The position numbers and the translations under genes are program-made. This document shows, piece after piece, positions 25,414 to 33,094 of a stretch of 62,764 nt of DNA (positions within the stretch are counted from its first letter, which is position 1; every line of letters begins with the position of its first letter). This stretch comes from Streptomyces chilikensis. Its GTDB lineage: Bacteria > Actinomycetota > Actinomycetes > Streptomycetales > Streptomycetaceae. Below the pieces are notes generated by a model. It ran no database searches, was not told where the DNA came from, and saw only the letters and a program-made list of their open reading frames with translations. The DNA lies in NCBI RefSeq assembly GCF_001642695.1, contig NZ_LWCC02000005.1, positions 1,766,695-1,829,458 on the forward strand, read 5' to 3'.

Positions 25414-26580
25414 TTGGCGTCGCACCGAAAACCCCGCCCCACGGGCCTGTTCGCGGGCATACGCACCCCCGCGCTGGCAACGGTCGCCCTCACCTCCGTG
25501 GCCCTGCTGGCCCAGACCGCCCAGGCCGCTCCGTCCGACCGTCCCGGCCTCGAAGAGGTCCAGAAGAAGGTCGACGACCTCTACCGCGAGGCGGAGGCGG
25601 CCACCGAGAAGTACAACTCGGCCAAGGAGAAGAGCGAGCAGCAGCGCGAGGAGCTCGACGAACTGCTCGACGAGGTCGCCGAGCGGACCGAGGAGCTGAA
25701 CGAGGCCCGCGAGAGACTCGGCTCGTACGCCGCCGCCCAGTACCGCTCCGGCACCGCCCTCCCCGACACCGCGACCTTCCTCCTCGCCGACGCGCCCCAG
25801 GACTACTTCGACCAGGCGCAGCTGATGGACCGGCTGACGGGCCGGCAGAAGGAGGCCGTCGACGAGTTCGTGGAGCGGCAGGCCGCCACCACGGAGAAGC
25901 GGCGGGAGGCCACCGAGAGCCTGGAGACGCTGAGCTCCTCCGAGGAGGACCTGCGCACCAGCAAGGCGACCGTCCAGGAGAAGCTGACCGACGCCCGGAA
26001 GCTGCTGGCCGAGCTGACCGCCGAGGAGAAGGCGCGGCTCGCCGAGATCGAGCGGCGGAAGGAGGAGGAGGCCCGCCGCAAGGCGGAGGAACTCGCCCGC
26101 CAGGAGACCGCCGAGGAGAAGGCCCGGCAGGAGGCGCTCGCCGAGCAGGAGGCCGGGGAGGCCACCGGCGGGAGCGACGCGGGCACCGGATCCGGCGCCG
26201 GCGGCACCACGGACGCCTCCGCCGCACAGGGACAGAAGGCGGTCGCGTTCGCCGAGGCCCAGATCGGCCGCCCCTACGTCTGGGGCGCCACGGGCCCGGA
26301 CTCCTACGACTGCTCCGGCCTCACCCAGGCGGCCTGGAAGGCCGCCGGCGTGGACCTCCCCCGCACCACCTACGACCAGGTGAACGCCGGCACCACCGTC
26401 CCGGTCTCCGAGGCCGAGCCGGGTGATCTGGTCTTCTTCTACGACGACGTGACCCACGTGGGCGTCTACGCCGGCGGGGGCATGATGATCCACGCCCCCA
26501 AGCCCGGCACGTACGTCCGCGAGGAGTCCATCTACTACGACGGCGAGGGCTCCATCCACAGCATCGTGCGCCCCGCCTGA
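25414..26580 (+). CDS. Secreted NlpC/P60 peptidoglycan endopeptidase, riboswitch-controlled
   Basis: A 388-aa RipA-like hydrolase that cleaves D-Glu-mDAP type bonds in peptidoglycan stems. It has a signal peptide (TPALATVALTSVALLAQTAQA|APS), then a long coiled coil (residues ~35-240) rich in Glu/Lys/Arg with VQKKVDDLYREAEAATEKYN, then the NlpC/P60 domain from IGRPYVWGATGPDSYDCSG. The catalytic Cys is in YDCSGLTQ and the His in THVGVYAG. The TTG start at 25414 is supported by GGAAGGAG 8 nt upstream, within the riboswitch 3' end. A paralogue with the same layout lies at 27446. Confidence 0.95.
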   Translation: MASHRKPRPTGLFAGIRTPALATVALTSVALLAQTAQAAPSDRPGLEEVQKKVDDLYREAEAATEKYNSAKEKSEQQREELDELLDEVAERTEELNEARERLGSYAAAQYRSGTALPDTATFLLADAPQDYFDQAQLMDRLTGRQKEAVDEFVERQAATTEKRREATESLETLSSSEEDLRTSKATVQEKLTDARKLLAELTAEEKARLAEIERRKEEEARRKAEELARQETAEEKARQEALAEQEAGEATGGSDAGTGSGAGGTTDASAAQGQKAVAFAEAQIGRPYVWGATGPDSYDCSGLTQAAWKAAGVDLPRTTYDQVNAGTTVPVSEAEPGDLVFFYDDVTHVGVYAGGGMMIHAPKPGTYVREESIYYDGEGSIHSIVRPA

Positions 26581-26650
26581 CCGGCGTCGGCCCGGTACCG
26601 GCCAGGCACCGGCCCGGTATCCGGCGGCGCACGGCCGGCGGCGCACGGCC

Positions 26651-26701
26651 CGCACGTGCGACGGCCCGCACGCGTGGGGCGTGCGGGCCGTCGCGCGTGC
26701 G
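26651..26701. terminator. Strong bidirectional terminator
   Basis: A perfect 16-bp stem (26658-26673 with 26679-26694, loop GTGGG) extends outward by another 7 pairs with one G-T wobble. It lies between the convergent NlpC/P60 gene (ends 26580) and the small membrane protein gene (ends 26716). Confidence 0.85.
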
Positions 26702-26715
26702 TCAGCGCGGCCGGG

Positions 26716-27069
26716 TCACGTCCAGAGCACCGCGATGAAGACGTTCACCGTGGTCAGCGCGCCGACCAGGGCGAACTGCCCCTTGGACACCCGCTCCTCG
26801 TCCCGCTTCACGTAGACCAGGCCGAGGATCACGATCAGCAGCAGCAGCTTGATGCCGATCTTGATGTGGTTGACCGAACCGCCCTGGGCCTCGTTGAGGC
26901 CGACCAGGGCGATGCCGGTGACCAGCATGGTGAGCGCGCCGTGCAGCATGCCCGGGGTGAAGCGGGCGGCGCCCTGACCGATGGCCTTCATCTGGTGGAA
27001 GAAGCCGCCGAGCAGCGCGGCGATACCGATGATGTGAAGGCCGACGAAGATGTGCAGGAGTACGTCCAT
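26716..27069 (-). CDS. Small four-helix integral membrane protein
   Basis: A 117-aa protein beginning MDVLLHIFVGLHIIGIAALLGG with four hydrophobic helices and short loops; I do not know its function. The frame is open upstream of 27069, but the ATG there starts directly in the first helix. TAGGCT (minus strand, 27082-27077) ends exactly 7 nt before it, indicating a leaderless mRNA. It sits between the two NlpC/P60 paralogues and may belong functionally with the envelope, but shares no operon with them. Confidence 0.8.
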   Translation of the reverse strand: MDVLLHIFVGLHIIGIAALLGGFFHQMKAIGQGAARFTPGMLHGALTMLVTGIALVGLNEAQGGSVNHIKIGIKLLLLIVILGLVYVKRDEERVSKGQFALVGALTTVNVFIAVLWT

Positions 27070-27352
27070 GCCGGGGAGCCTAGCCACCGCGCGTCCCGCC
27101 GCCGGAGGCGGGCCGTCGCACGGCACCCCGCCCGCCACACACGCCCCGGGAGTGCACATTCGGTCACTCCGTCACATCGATCCGTCATGAATGAACCGCC
27201 ATCCGCACCCCCCTCATCCTCCGGTGACCCTTTGCGTTCAGCTGCGTACAAAGCGTTACCGGACGGTGACGAACCGGATTACCGTCCTCCCCCAGGTGAC
27301 CGGCTCCCCTCATGTCGTCCCGACCTGGACGGCGTCGGCCACTGACCGAAGG

Positions 27353-27423
27353 ATCCGGCGGCGGCCTGCCTCCCCTGTGCGGGCCGCCGCCGGATGTGTG
27401 ACCGTCCCGCCCGGGGCGGGACG
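27353..27423 (+). promoter_or_regulatory. Two consecutive perfect hairpins upstream of the second NlpC/P60 gene
   Basis: Hairpin 1: arms 27353-27366 and 27382-27395 (14 bp, 15-nt loop). Hairpin 2: arms 27403-27411 and 27415-27423 (9 bp, loop CGG). Hairpin 2 ends 22 nt before the GTG start and abuts the GGAAGGA ribosome-binding site. They may be a transcript leader structure or a terminator/attenuator. The ydaO consensus blocks are absent here. Confidence 0.5.
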
Positions 27424-27445
27424 TACGGAAGGACGTGGACTCCAC

Positions 27446-28519
27446 GTGGCATCGCACCGCAAGTCCCCACAGCACAGGCGGAGCGGCAGCAGGACCCGCA
27501 CACTGTTCACCGCGGTCCTCGCGGGAGCGGCGGCCTCGGCGGGGCTCGACGGAGTCGGACACGCGGCGCCGAAGCCGGCACCCGAGCAGGTCAGGGAAGA
27601 GGTCGGCGAGCTCTACCGGGAGGCCGAGGCGGCCACCGAGAAGTACAACGGGGCCAGGGAGAGGACCGAGGCCGCCGAGCGCCGGGTGAGCGAACTCCAG
27701 GACGAGGCGGCCCGGCGCACCGAGGAGCTCAACGCGGCCCGCGAGGCGCTGGGTTCGGCCGCCGCCGCGCAGTACCGCTCCGGCAACGGCCTGGACCCCG
27801 CCATGCAGCTGGCGCTCTCCTCCGACCCCGACCGCTTCCTGCGGGACGCCGGCCTCGCCGAACGCGCCGGCGCCGTCCAGGCCACCGAGATCGCCTCGGT
27901 GGCCCGGCAGATCCGCGAATTGGACGAGGTGCGCCGGGAGGCCCGGACCGAGTTGCGGGAGCTGGAGGACCAGCAGGAGCGGGCTCAGCGGCACAAGAGA
28001 ACCGTCACCGGGAAACTGGGGAAGGCCCGCCGGCTGCTCGCCCGGCTCACCGCCGAGGAACGCGCCCGCCTCTCCGCCGGAACCGGCGGCGGCGCCACCG
28101 AGGGCTCACCGGACCGGACCGGGAGAACCGCCGCCGCCAAGCCCTCCGGAGGCAGCATCACCGCGCCCAACTCCCGCGCGCACGCCGCCATCGCCTACGC
28201 GCAGCGGAAGCTGGGCAGCCCTTACGTCTGGGGTGCCACCGGTCCCGACGCCTTCGACTGCTCGGGCCTCGTCCAGGCCGCCTACCGCTCCGCGGGCGTC
28301 TCCCTCCCGCGCACCACCTACGCGCAGATCGGCGCCGGACAGCGCGTCTCCCGGTCCCAGCTCCGCCCGGGCGACCTGGTCTTCTTCTACCCGGGCGTCA
28401 CCCACGTGGGCATGTACATCGGCGACGGCAAGATGATCCACGCGCCCAACCCCTCCGCCCCGGTCCGCGTCGCCCCGGTCGACGAGATGCCCTTCGCCGG
28501 AGCGACACGGGTGGTGTGA
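27446..28519 (+). CDS. Secreted NlpC/P60 peptidoglycan endopeptidase (paralogue without ydaO riboswitch)
   Basis: A 357-aa protein sharing the layout of the protein encoded at 25414: MASHRK-like N-terminus (VASHRKSPQ), signal peptide (TLFTAVLAGAAASA), and a coiled coil with the shared ELYREAEAATEKYN block. The C-terminal NlpC/P60 domain has LGSPYVWGATGPDAFDCSGL (nucleophile Cys) and THVGMYIGDGKMIHAPN (His). The GTG at 27446 has GGAAGGA ~12 nt upstream. The two genes clearly arose by duplication but now differ in their 5' control regions. Predicted substrate is the peptidoglycan stem peptide outside the cell. Confidence 0.93.
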   Translation: MASHRKSPQHRRSGSRTRTLFTAVLAGAAASAGLDGVGHAAPKPAPEQVREEVGELYREAEAATEKYNGARERTEAAERRVSELQDEAARRTEELNAAREALGSAAAAQYRSGNGLDPAMQLALSSDPDRFLRDAGLAERAGAVQATEIASVARQIRELDEVRREARTELRELEDQQERAQRHKRTVTGKLGKARRLLARLTAEERARLSAGTGGGATEGSPDRTGRTAAAKPSGGSITAPNSRAHAAIAYAQRKLGSPYVWGATGPDAFDCSGLVQAAYRSAGVSLPRTTYAQIGAGQRVSRSQLRPGDLVFFYPGVTHVGMYIGDGKMIHAPNPSAPVRVAPVDEMPFAGATRVV

Positions 28520-28604
28520 GCCCCCTCGGGCGCTCCCGCCCGGGCCCGCCTTCGGCGGGTGTCCCCCCGGTCCGGGAGGGACGCCCCGTCTCACACCGGC
28601 CGTC

Positions 28605-29348
28605 TCACACCAGCCGTCGTGCCGTGGCCCAGCGGGTCAGCTCGTGCCGGTTGGAGAGCTGGAGCTTGCGGAGGACCGCCGAGACATGGGACTCCACCGT
28701 CTTCACGGAGATGAAGAGCTGCTTGGCGATCTCCTTGTAGGCGTATCCCCGCGCGATCAGCCGGAGGACCTCGCGTTCCCGCTGGGTGAGGCGGTCCATG
28801 TCCTCGTCCGCCGGCGGGGCGTCGGTGGAGGCGAAGGCGTCGAGGACGAATCCCGCCAGACGGGGGGAGAAGACCGCGTCGCCGTCCTGCACGCGGAAGA
28901 CCGAATCGACGAGATCGGCGCCGGTGATCGTCTTGGTGACGTATCCGCGGGCCCCGCCACGGATGACGCCGATCACGTCCTCCGCGGCGTCGGAGACCGA
29001 CAGGGCGAGGAACCGCACCGGCCGCTCGGGGTCGGCCGCGAGCCCCGCGCACCGGCGGAGCACCTCGACACCGCCTCCGCCCGGCAGGTGCACGTCGAGC
29101 AGGACCACCTCGGGCCGGGTGGCGGTGATCACCTCCACCGCCTGGTCGACGTCGGCCGCCTCGCCCACCACCTCGACCCCGGTGCGTTCCGTCTCGCCGA
29201 TCTCCGCGCGCACCCCGGTGCGGAACATGCGGTGGTCGTCGACGAGCACGACCCTCACCCGGCGCTCGCCGCCGGGCGTCCCGCTGCCCGTGCCGGCCGT
29301 CCCGCTGCCCGTGCCTTCGGCGCCCGTGGCTCCGGTCGCGTCGCTCAT
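28605..29348 (-). CDS. NarL/LiaR-type response regulator
   Basis: A 247-aa regulator. After a Gly/Ser/Thr-rich N-terminal tail (~25 residues), the receiver domain shows VVLVDDHRMFRTG (acidic pair), the phospho-acceptor Asp in VVLLDVHLPG, and the Lys in GYVTKTITG. The LuxR-type HTH is LTQREREVLRLIARG followed by KTVESHVSAVLRKLQ. Its ATG overlaps the kinase stop (ATGA), so the two are coupled. It probably controls the divergent PspC/LiaF-like gene, as LiaR and VraR do in Firmicutes. The last codons lie in a 14-bp direct duplication (GTCTCACACC, 28588 and 28602). Confidence 0.93.
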   Translation of the reverse strand: MSDATGATGAEGTGSGTAGTGSGTPGGERRVRVVLVDDHRMFRTGVRAEIGETERTGVEVVGEAADVDQAVEVITATRPEVVLLDVHLPGGGGVEVLRRCAGLAADPERPVRFLALSVSDAAEDVIGVIRGGARGYVTKTITGADLVDSVFRVQDGDAVFSPRLAGFVLDAFASTDAPPADEDMDRLTQREREVLRLIARGYAYKEIAKQLFISVKTVESHVSAVLRKLQLSNRHELTRWATARRLV

Positions 29349-30673
29349 GACGTGTTCTCCGCCCTCTCCATCTCCAGCTCGACCTCGGTGCCCCCGTCGG
29401 GCACGGCCCGGACGCGGGCCGTGCCGCCGTTGCGTTCCATGCGGCCGATGATCGACTCCCGGACACCCATCCGGTCGGCGGGTATCGCGTCGAGGTCGAA
29501 GCCGGGGCCACGGTCGCGGACGGACACGAAGACCGCCCGCCCCTCCACCTCGGCGTAGACCTGTACCGGCCCGCCGTCGCCACCGTACTTGGCGGCGTTC
29601 ACCATGGCTTCCCTGGCGGCCTGGATCTGAGCGCCGATCTTCTCGTCGAGCGGACAGTCGCCGACCACCACGACCTCCAGGGGGACGCCGTGCTTGTCCT
29701 CCACCTCGGCCGCGGTGCTCCGGACCGCCTCGGCGAGCGTCTCCGGCCCGGTCTCCTCGTCCTTGCCGGAACCCTCCGGCCGGTACAGCCAGGCGCGCAG
29801 CTCGCGCTCCTGGGCACGGGCCAGCCGGCGGACCTCGCCCGGACTGTCGGCGTTGCGCTGGATCAGGGTCAGCGTGTGCAGGACCGAGTCGTGGACGTGC
29901 GCGGCCACCTCGGCCCGCTCCTGGGCGCGGATGCGCATCAGCCGCTCCGCCGACAGGTCCTGCGTCATCCGCACCAGGTAGGGCCCGGCGAGCAGCGCCA
30001 CCCCGACCAGGACGGCCAGCGCGGCCTGGAGCACCGACCCGAGATGGGCGGCCGAGCCCTGCAGGACGAACATGCCGGAGACCCCGGCCGTCACCAGCAG
30101 GACGCCGGCCGCGGCACGGGCCAGCGTCACCGTCCTCCGGCGGCGGCCCACCTCCATCCAGCGGGCCCGCCGGGCGTTGTCCGCCTGCCGCCACACCAGC
30201 GCGACGCCCGCCCCGACCAGCACCGTGGGCCAGAGGTAGGCCCGGGCTACGCCGCCCAGGTCCATGCTGCCCACGAAGATCAGGGCGACCACGACCATCA
30301 GCAGCAGAGCGATCAACTGGCCCCGGTCGGGTTTCCGGGCCACCAGCCGGCGCGGTGAGGCGGCTCCCTGGGACCCGGAAGGCCCGGAGGACCCGGTGGC
30401 TCCGGTGGCCCCCGGTGCCTGCTGCTTGCGGCCGTCCGCGTCCATGACGCCGCCGACGCCCAGCGGCACGAAGAACCAGAAGGCCGCGTACAGCAGGGCG
30501 CCCAGCCCCTGCGCGACGAACAGGCCCACGAAGACCAGGCGGACCCACGCCACGGGCAGGCCCAGATGTCCGGCGAGCCCCCGCGCCACGCCCCCGAGCC
30601 AACGTCCGTCGCCGCTGCGGTAGAGCTTGCGCGGCGGCCGCGGTTCGTCGAGTGATGCTGCGGCTTCCGGCAT
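29345..30673 (-). CDS. PspC-domain sensor histidine kinase
   Basis: A 442-aa kinase. An N-terminal PspC domain (KLYRSGDGRWLGGVARGLAGHLG ... VGLFVAQGLG) is followed by a Gly/Ser/Pro linker and about four more membrane helices. The cytoplasmic HisKA_3 part has the phospho-His in AAHVHDSVLHTL, and the ATPase has N in EAMVNAAKYGG and RDRGPGFD. It autophosphorylates and signals to the coupled response regulator. PspC on a kinase suggests sensing of membrane stress. The ATG at 30673 (MPEAAASLDEP) directly precedes the PspC domain; upstream open frame is shadow of the divergent gene. Confidence 0.93.
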   Translation of the reverse strand: MPEAAASLDEPRPPRKLYRSGDGRWLGGVARGLAGHLGLPVAWVRLVFVGLFVAQGLGALLYAAFWFFVPLGVGGVMDADGRKQQAPGATGATGSSGPSGSQGAASPRRLVARKPDRGQLIALLLMVVVALIFVGSMDLGGVARAYLWPTVLVGAGVALVWRQADNARRARWMEVGRRRRTVTLARAAAGVLLVTAGVSGMFVLQGSAAHLGSVLQAALAVLVGVALLAGPYLVRMTQDLSAERLMRIRAQERAEVAAHVHDSVLHTLTLIQRNADSPGEVRRLARAQERELRAWLYRPEGSGKDEETGPETLAEAVRSTAAEVEDKHGVPLEVVVVGDCPLDEKIGAQIQAAREAMVNAAKYGGDGGPVQVYAEVEGRAVFVSVRDRGPGFDLDAIPADRMGVRESIIGRMERNGGTARVRAVPDGGTEVELEMERAENTS

Positions 30674-30706
30674 GCCACGATCGTCACACGGCGCGTCCCC
30701 GGGGTC

Positions 30707-30736
30707 ATCAGGGTAGGTCCCCCAGACATCCCTGAT
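30707..30736. promoter_or_regulatory. Inverted repeat ATCAGGG...CCCTGAT in the divergent promoter
   Basis: ATCAGGG at 30707-30713 and CCCTGAT at 30730-30736 are exact reverse complements, 16 bp apart. Two further CAGGG motifs (30790-30794 and around 30801) lie nearer the PspC gene. It is a plausible binding site for the neighbouring LiaR-like regulator and autoregulation. Confidence 0.4.
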
Positions 30737-30850
30737 CCGGGTCTCGGCGCGCCTCGAACGGTTCCCCCTGCACCGGTCGGGGGCGATTTCAGGGTTCTCC
30801 CAGGGTCGTTCCGACTCCCGCCGGGCCGTCCCGCCCGTCACCATGAATGC

Positions 30851-32290
30851 ATGACGGATCACCACCACGCGTCGAGCCCCGCGTCCCCCGACGCGCAGCG
30901 GCGCACCGGTGCGTCCGCGTCCGACGTCGAGTCCCCGGAGCGGGAGGCGCGGCCGCTGCGGCGCGACCGGCGGCACAAGATGCTGGGAGGGGTCTGCGCG
31001 GGCCTGGGCCGTCAGTGCGACATGGACCCGGTGATCTTCCGGATCACCCTCGCGGTGCTCTCGGCGACGGGCGGCATCGGCCTGGTCTTCTACGGCTTCA
31101 CCTGGCTCTTCGTCCCCTACGAGGACGAGGAGGAGAACGAGATACGCCGCCTGCTCACGGGGCGGGTGGACGGGCCGGCACTGGCCTCCGTGCTGTTCGC
31201 CCTGGTGGGCTGCGGAGTGTTCCTGTCCATGCTCGGCGACGGAGGGCTGCTGACGTTCGGGGCGGTGCTCTCCCTGCTCCTGGCCGGAGCGGGCTACTGG
31301 TCCCGGCGCAGGGACGCCCCCGGGCCGGACCCGCTGGCGGTCCAGGCCGTCGCCGACGCACCGCCCGAGGCTCAGGCGCCCCCGATCGCGGCCTCGCTCC
31401 CCTCGTGGTGGCGTGAACCGATCGTCAAGGACGGCACCTTCGTGGGGGGCACGGGCTATCTGTGGGGTCCCGGCGACCTCGGGGACACGTCCGACCAGGA
31501 GCTGGCGGCGGCGCTCGCGGTCTCCCGCGGCGGAGTCACGGACCAGGTGGCCGGCCGACGGGGGCAGACAGGGAGGAACAAGCCCGCCGGACCGCGGCGG
31601 CCCCGCTCCCTCGGTGGGGTGACCTTCCTGCTGGCCCTGGTGGTGGGATCGCTGGTGACCGGCCTGAGCCAGGCCGACACCCCGGCGGTCACCGCCGTCC
31701 AGCACGGACTGGCCTGTGCCCTTCTCGTCCTCGGCGCGGGTCTGGTGGCCAGTTCCTTCCTCGGCCGCACCGGTGCGGGCACGGTCTTCTGGGGCCTGGT
31801 CACGGCAGGCATGCTGACGGTGACCGCCGCGCTTCCGCGCGACGTCGACGCGGACTGGATACGCAGGGAGTGGCGTCCGGCCTCCGTGGCCGACACCCGT
31901 GCCGGCTACCAGTTGGGGCTGGGCCTGGCCCGGCTGGACCTCACGGACCTGCCGGTGACGGACGGGCAGACGGTCCCGGTCCGGGTGGAGGTCGGCACGG
32001 GTCGCGTCGAGGTGGTCGTGCCCGACGACGTGACGGTGCGGACACGGATCGACGTCGGCCTCGGTGACATCCGCTCGCCGTCCGACTCCGGGCGTGACAC
32101 CGGCGCGGGGGCCGGCCTGACGGAGGAGTACACGCTGCGGGCCGTGGACGGCGGCAAGGGAACCGGCGGGGACGGGGGCAGAGACGGAAACGGAGACGGA
32201 GACGGCGGGGACGACGGGAAGGCCGGGACGATCGAGCTGTGGGTCGAGGTCGGCGCCGGGAACGCGGAGGTGACCCGTGTGGCGTCATGA
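30851..32290 (+). CDS. PspC/LiaF-like membrane protein
   Basis: A 479-aa protein. A His/Ser-rich N-terminal tail precedes a PspC domain (RRHKMLGGVCAGLGRQCDMDPVIF in total; core LGGVCAGLG), whose helix ends at LFVPYEDEEENE. Several further helices follow (residues ~110-150 and 260-325). The C-terminal extracytoplasmic part reads as a LiaF-like cell-wall-stress domain (VRVEVGTGRVEVVVPDDVTV ... GTIELWVEVGAGNAEV in two halves) with an Asp/Gly-rich insertion. LiaF inhibits the LiaS kinase in Firmicutes, and here the kinase is divergent, so a negative-regulator role is inferred. Its 3' end overlaps the next gene by 14 bp. Confidence 0.88.
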   Translation: MTDHHHASSPASPDAQRRTGASASDVESPEREARPLRRDRRHKMLGGVCAGLGRQCDMDPVIFRITLAVLSATGGIGLVFYGFTWLFVPYEDEEENEIRRLLTGRVDGPALASVLFALVGCGVFLSMLGDGGLLTFGAVLSLLLAGAGYWSRRRDAPGPDPLAVQAVADAPPEAQAPPIAASLPSWWREPIVKDGTFVGGTGYLWGPGDLGDTSDQELAAALAVSRGGVTDQVAGRRGQTGRNKPAGPRRPRSLGGVTFLLALVVGSLVTGLSQADTPAVTAVQHGLACALLVLGAGLVASSFLGRTGAGTVFWGLVTAGMLTVTAALPRDVDADWIRREWRPASVADTRAGYQLGLGLARLDLTDLPVTDGQTVPVRVEVGTGRVEVVVPDDVTVRTRIDVGLGDIRSPSDSGRDTGAGAGLTEEYTLRAVDGGKGTGGDGGRDGNGDGDGGDDGKAGTIELWVEVGAGNAEVTRVAS

Positions 32291-32495
32291 GTTCCAGCCG
32301 GGGCGGTTCATGTCCGGTCTGGTCCTGATCACCGCGGGAGTGCTCTACGCGGGCGACGCCGCCGGGGAGTGGCACGTGCCGTGGCTGGTGGCGATCCCCC
32401 TGGTGGTCGGCGGTCTCTCGATCGCCGCCGCGGCCGGGCTCGCGGCCCGCACCCTCCGCAGCGGGCAGCGAGGCCAGGACGACGCCGTCCGCTGA
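32277..32495 (+). CDS. Small two-helix membrane protein
   Basis: A 72-aa protein starting with GTG at 32277, inside the last codons of the PspC/LiaF-like gene, so translation is coupled. It has two hydrophobic helices (MSGLVLITAGVLYAGDA and LVAIPLVVGGLSIAAAAGLA) joined by a short loop, and a basic C-terminus. Function unknown; probably an accessory of the PspC/LiaF-like protein. Confidence 0.8.
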   Translation: MWRHEFQPGRFMSGLVLITAGVLYAGDAAGEWHVPWLVAIPLVVGGLSIAAAAGLAARTLRSGQRGQDDAVR

Positions 32496-32682
32496 ACGCC
32501 GCCGGCCTGCCGATCGTGGCGGAACGGGGTCGCGGTGCCGACTGGTGATCTACCTGAGCTGCCCACCCTGCCGGGCAGGACGACCCACTTCGTTCTCGGT
32601 GACGACGTGCAGCCGGCGCTCCAGAACGCGTGGCATGCTCATCCTGACGCCTGACGCCTGACAGGCATCCCGTTTCGGGCAC

Positions 32683-32800
32683 TCACTGATCATCTCGGGA
32701 TGAGGACCTGATTCGCCGCAAGCGGATGCGCAGTCGCTCGAACCGGTGCAGTCGGGCGAAGGCGTGCTCCGGCTCCCGCTCGCCTTCTCCGGGCCCGGAA
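32683..32800 (-). pseudogene. Possible remnant of an IS5-family transposase C-terminus
   Basis: The minus strand reads EPEHAFARLHRFERLRIRL, then degenerates and stops at 32683. This resembles the C-terminal HAFARLHxFRRLRxRW region of Streptomyces IS5-type transposases. No terminal repeats, N-terminal part or DDE residues are visible. It lies in the 600-bp gene-poor stretch 32496-33094. Confidence 0.3.
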
Positions 32801-32905
32801 CCGTGGGCGGCGTACAGGCGCCGGGGTGCGCGGCGCGGGGGACGCGTGGTCTCACGATGCGGGCCCGGGTGGAGGCGCCGCGCCCCTGCCGTACATACTG
32901 TCCCC

Positions 32906-32986
32906 ATGTCCGCGTACTCGAGCTTCGCGTTTACCTATGGCACCCGGCCCGCCGGCTGCCATGGTCGTGTTGCTCGTCGCGGATAA
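32906..32986 (+). CDS. Aromatic leader peptide (Phe/Tyr codons) upstream of chorismate mutase
   Basis: A 26-aa ORF starting ATG at 32906 and ending TAA. Codons 4-11 read TAC TCG AGC TTC GCG TTT ACC TAT, i.e. Tyr-Ser-Ser-Phe-Ala-Phe-Thr-Tyr: four aromatic residues in eight codons, including TTT and TAT, which are rare in this genome. No Shine-Dalgarno precedes it, but CATACT at 32894-32899 ends 6 nt before the ATG, suggesting a leaderless transcript. It is followed by a hairpin (32937-32962), an intrinsic terminator (33003-33037) and the chorismate mutase gene. This is the layout of ribosome-mediated attenuation by Phe/Tyr supply. The peptide itself probably has no function. Confidence 0.7.
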   Translation: MSAYSSFAFTYGTRPAGCHGRVARRG

Positions 32987-33044
32987 CCGCAGAGCGATTT
33001 CCCAGGCGCCCCGGGCCGACAAGGCCCGGGGCGCCTGTTGTTCT
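32937..33044 (+). promoter_or_regulatory. Transcription attenuator of the chorismate mutase gene
   Basis: Hairpin A: ATGGCA (32937-32942) with TGCCAT (32957-32962) and inner CCGG/CCGG, starting right at the last Tyr codon of the leader peptide. Terminator: arms 33003-33017 and 33023-33037, a perfect 15-bp stem with loop GACAA, followed by TTGTTCT. GGCCCG at 32946-32951 (inside hairpin A) is complementary to CGGGCC at 33012-33017 (terminator 5' arm), so an antiterminator can form instead of both hairpins. A ribosome stalled on Phe/Tyr codons would block hairpin A and could favour antitermination. Confidence 0.7.
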
Positions 33045-33094
33045 CCGGGTCCGACCGGCACCGGGCTCCCCGCACACCACGCAGGAGACCCACG

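Noticed and set aside
27190-27445. A second ydaO riboswitch before the other NlpC/P60 gene
   Set aside because: None of the conserved ydaO blocks (GGGGTGAATC, GACCCGGTAGGCG) is present.
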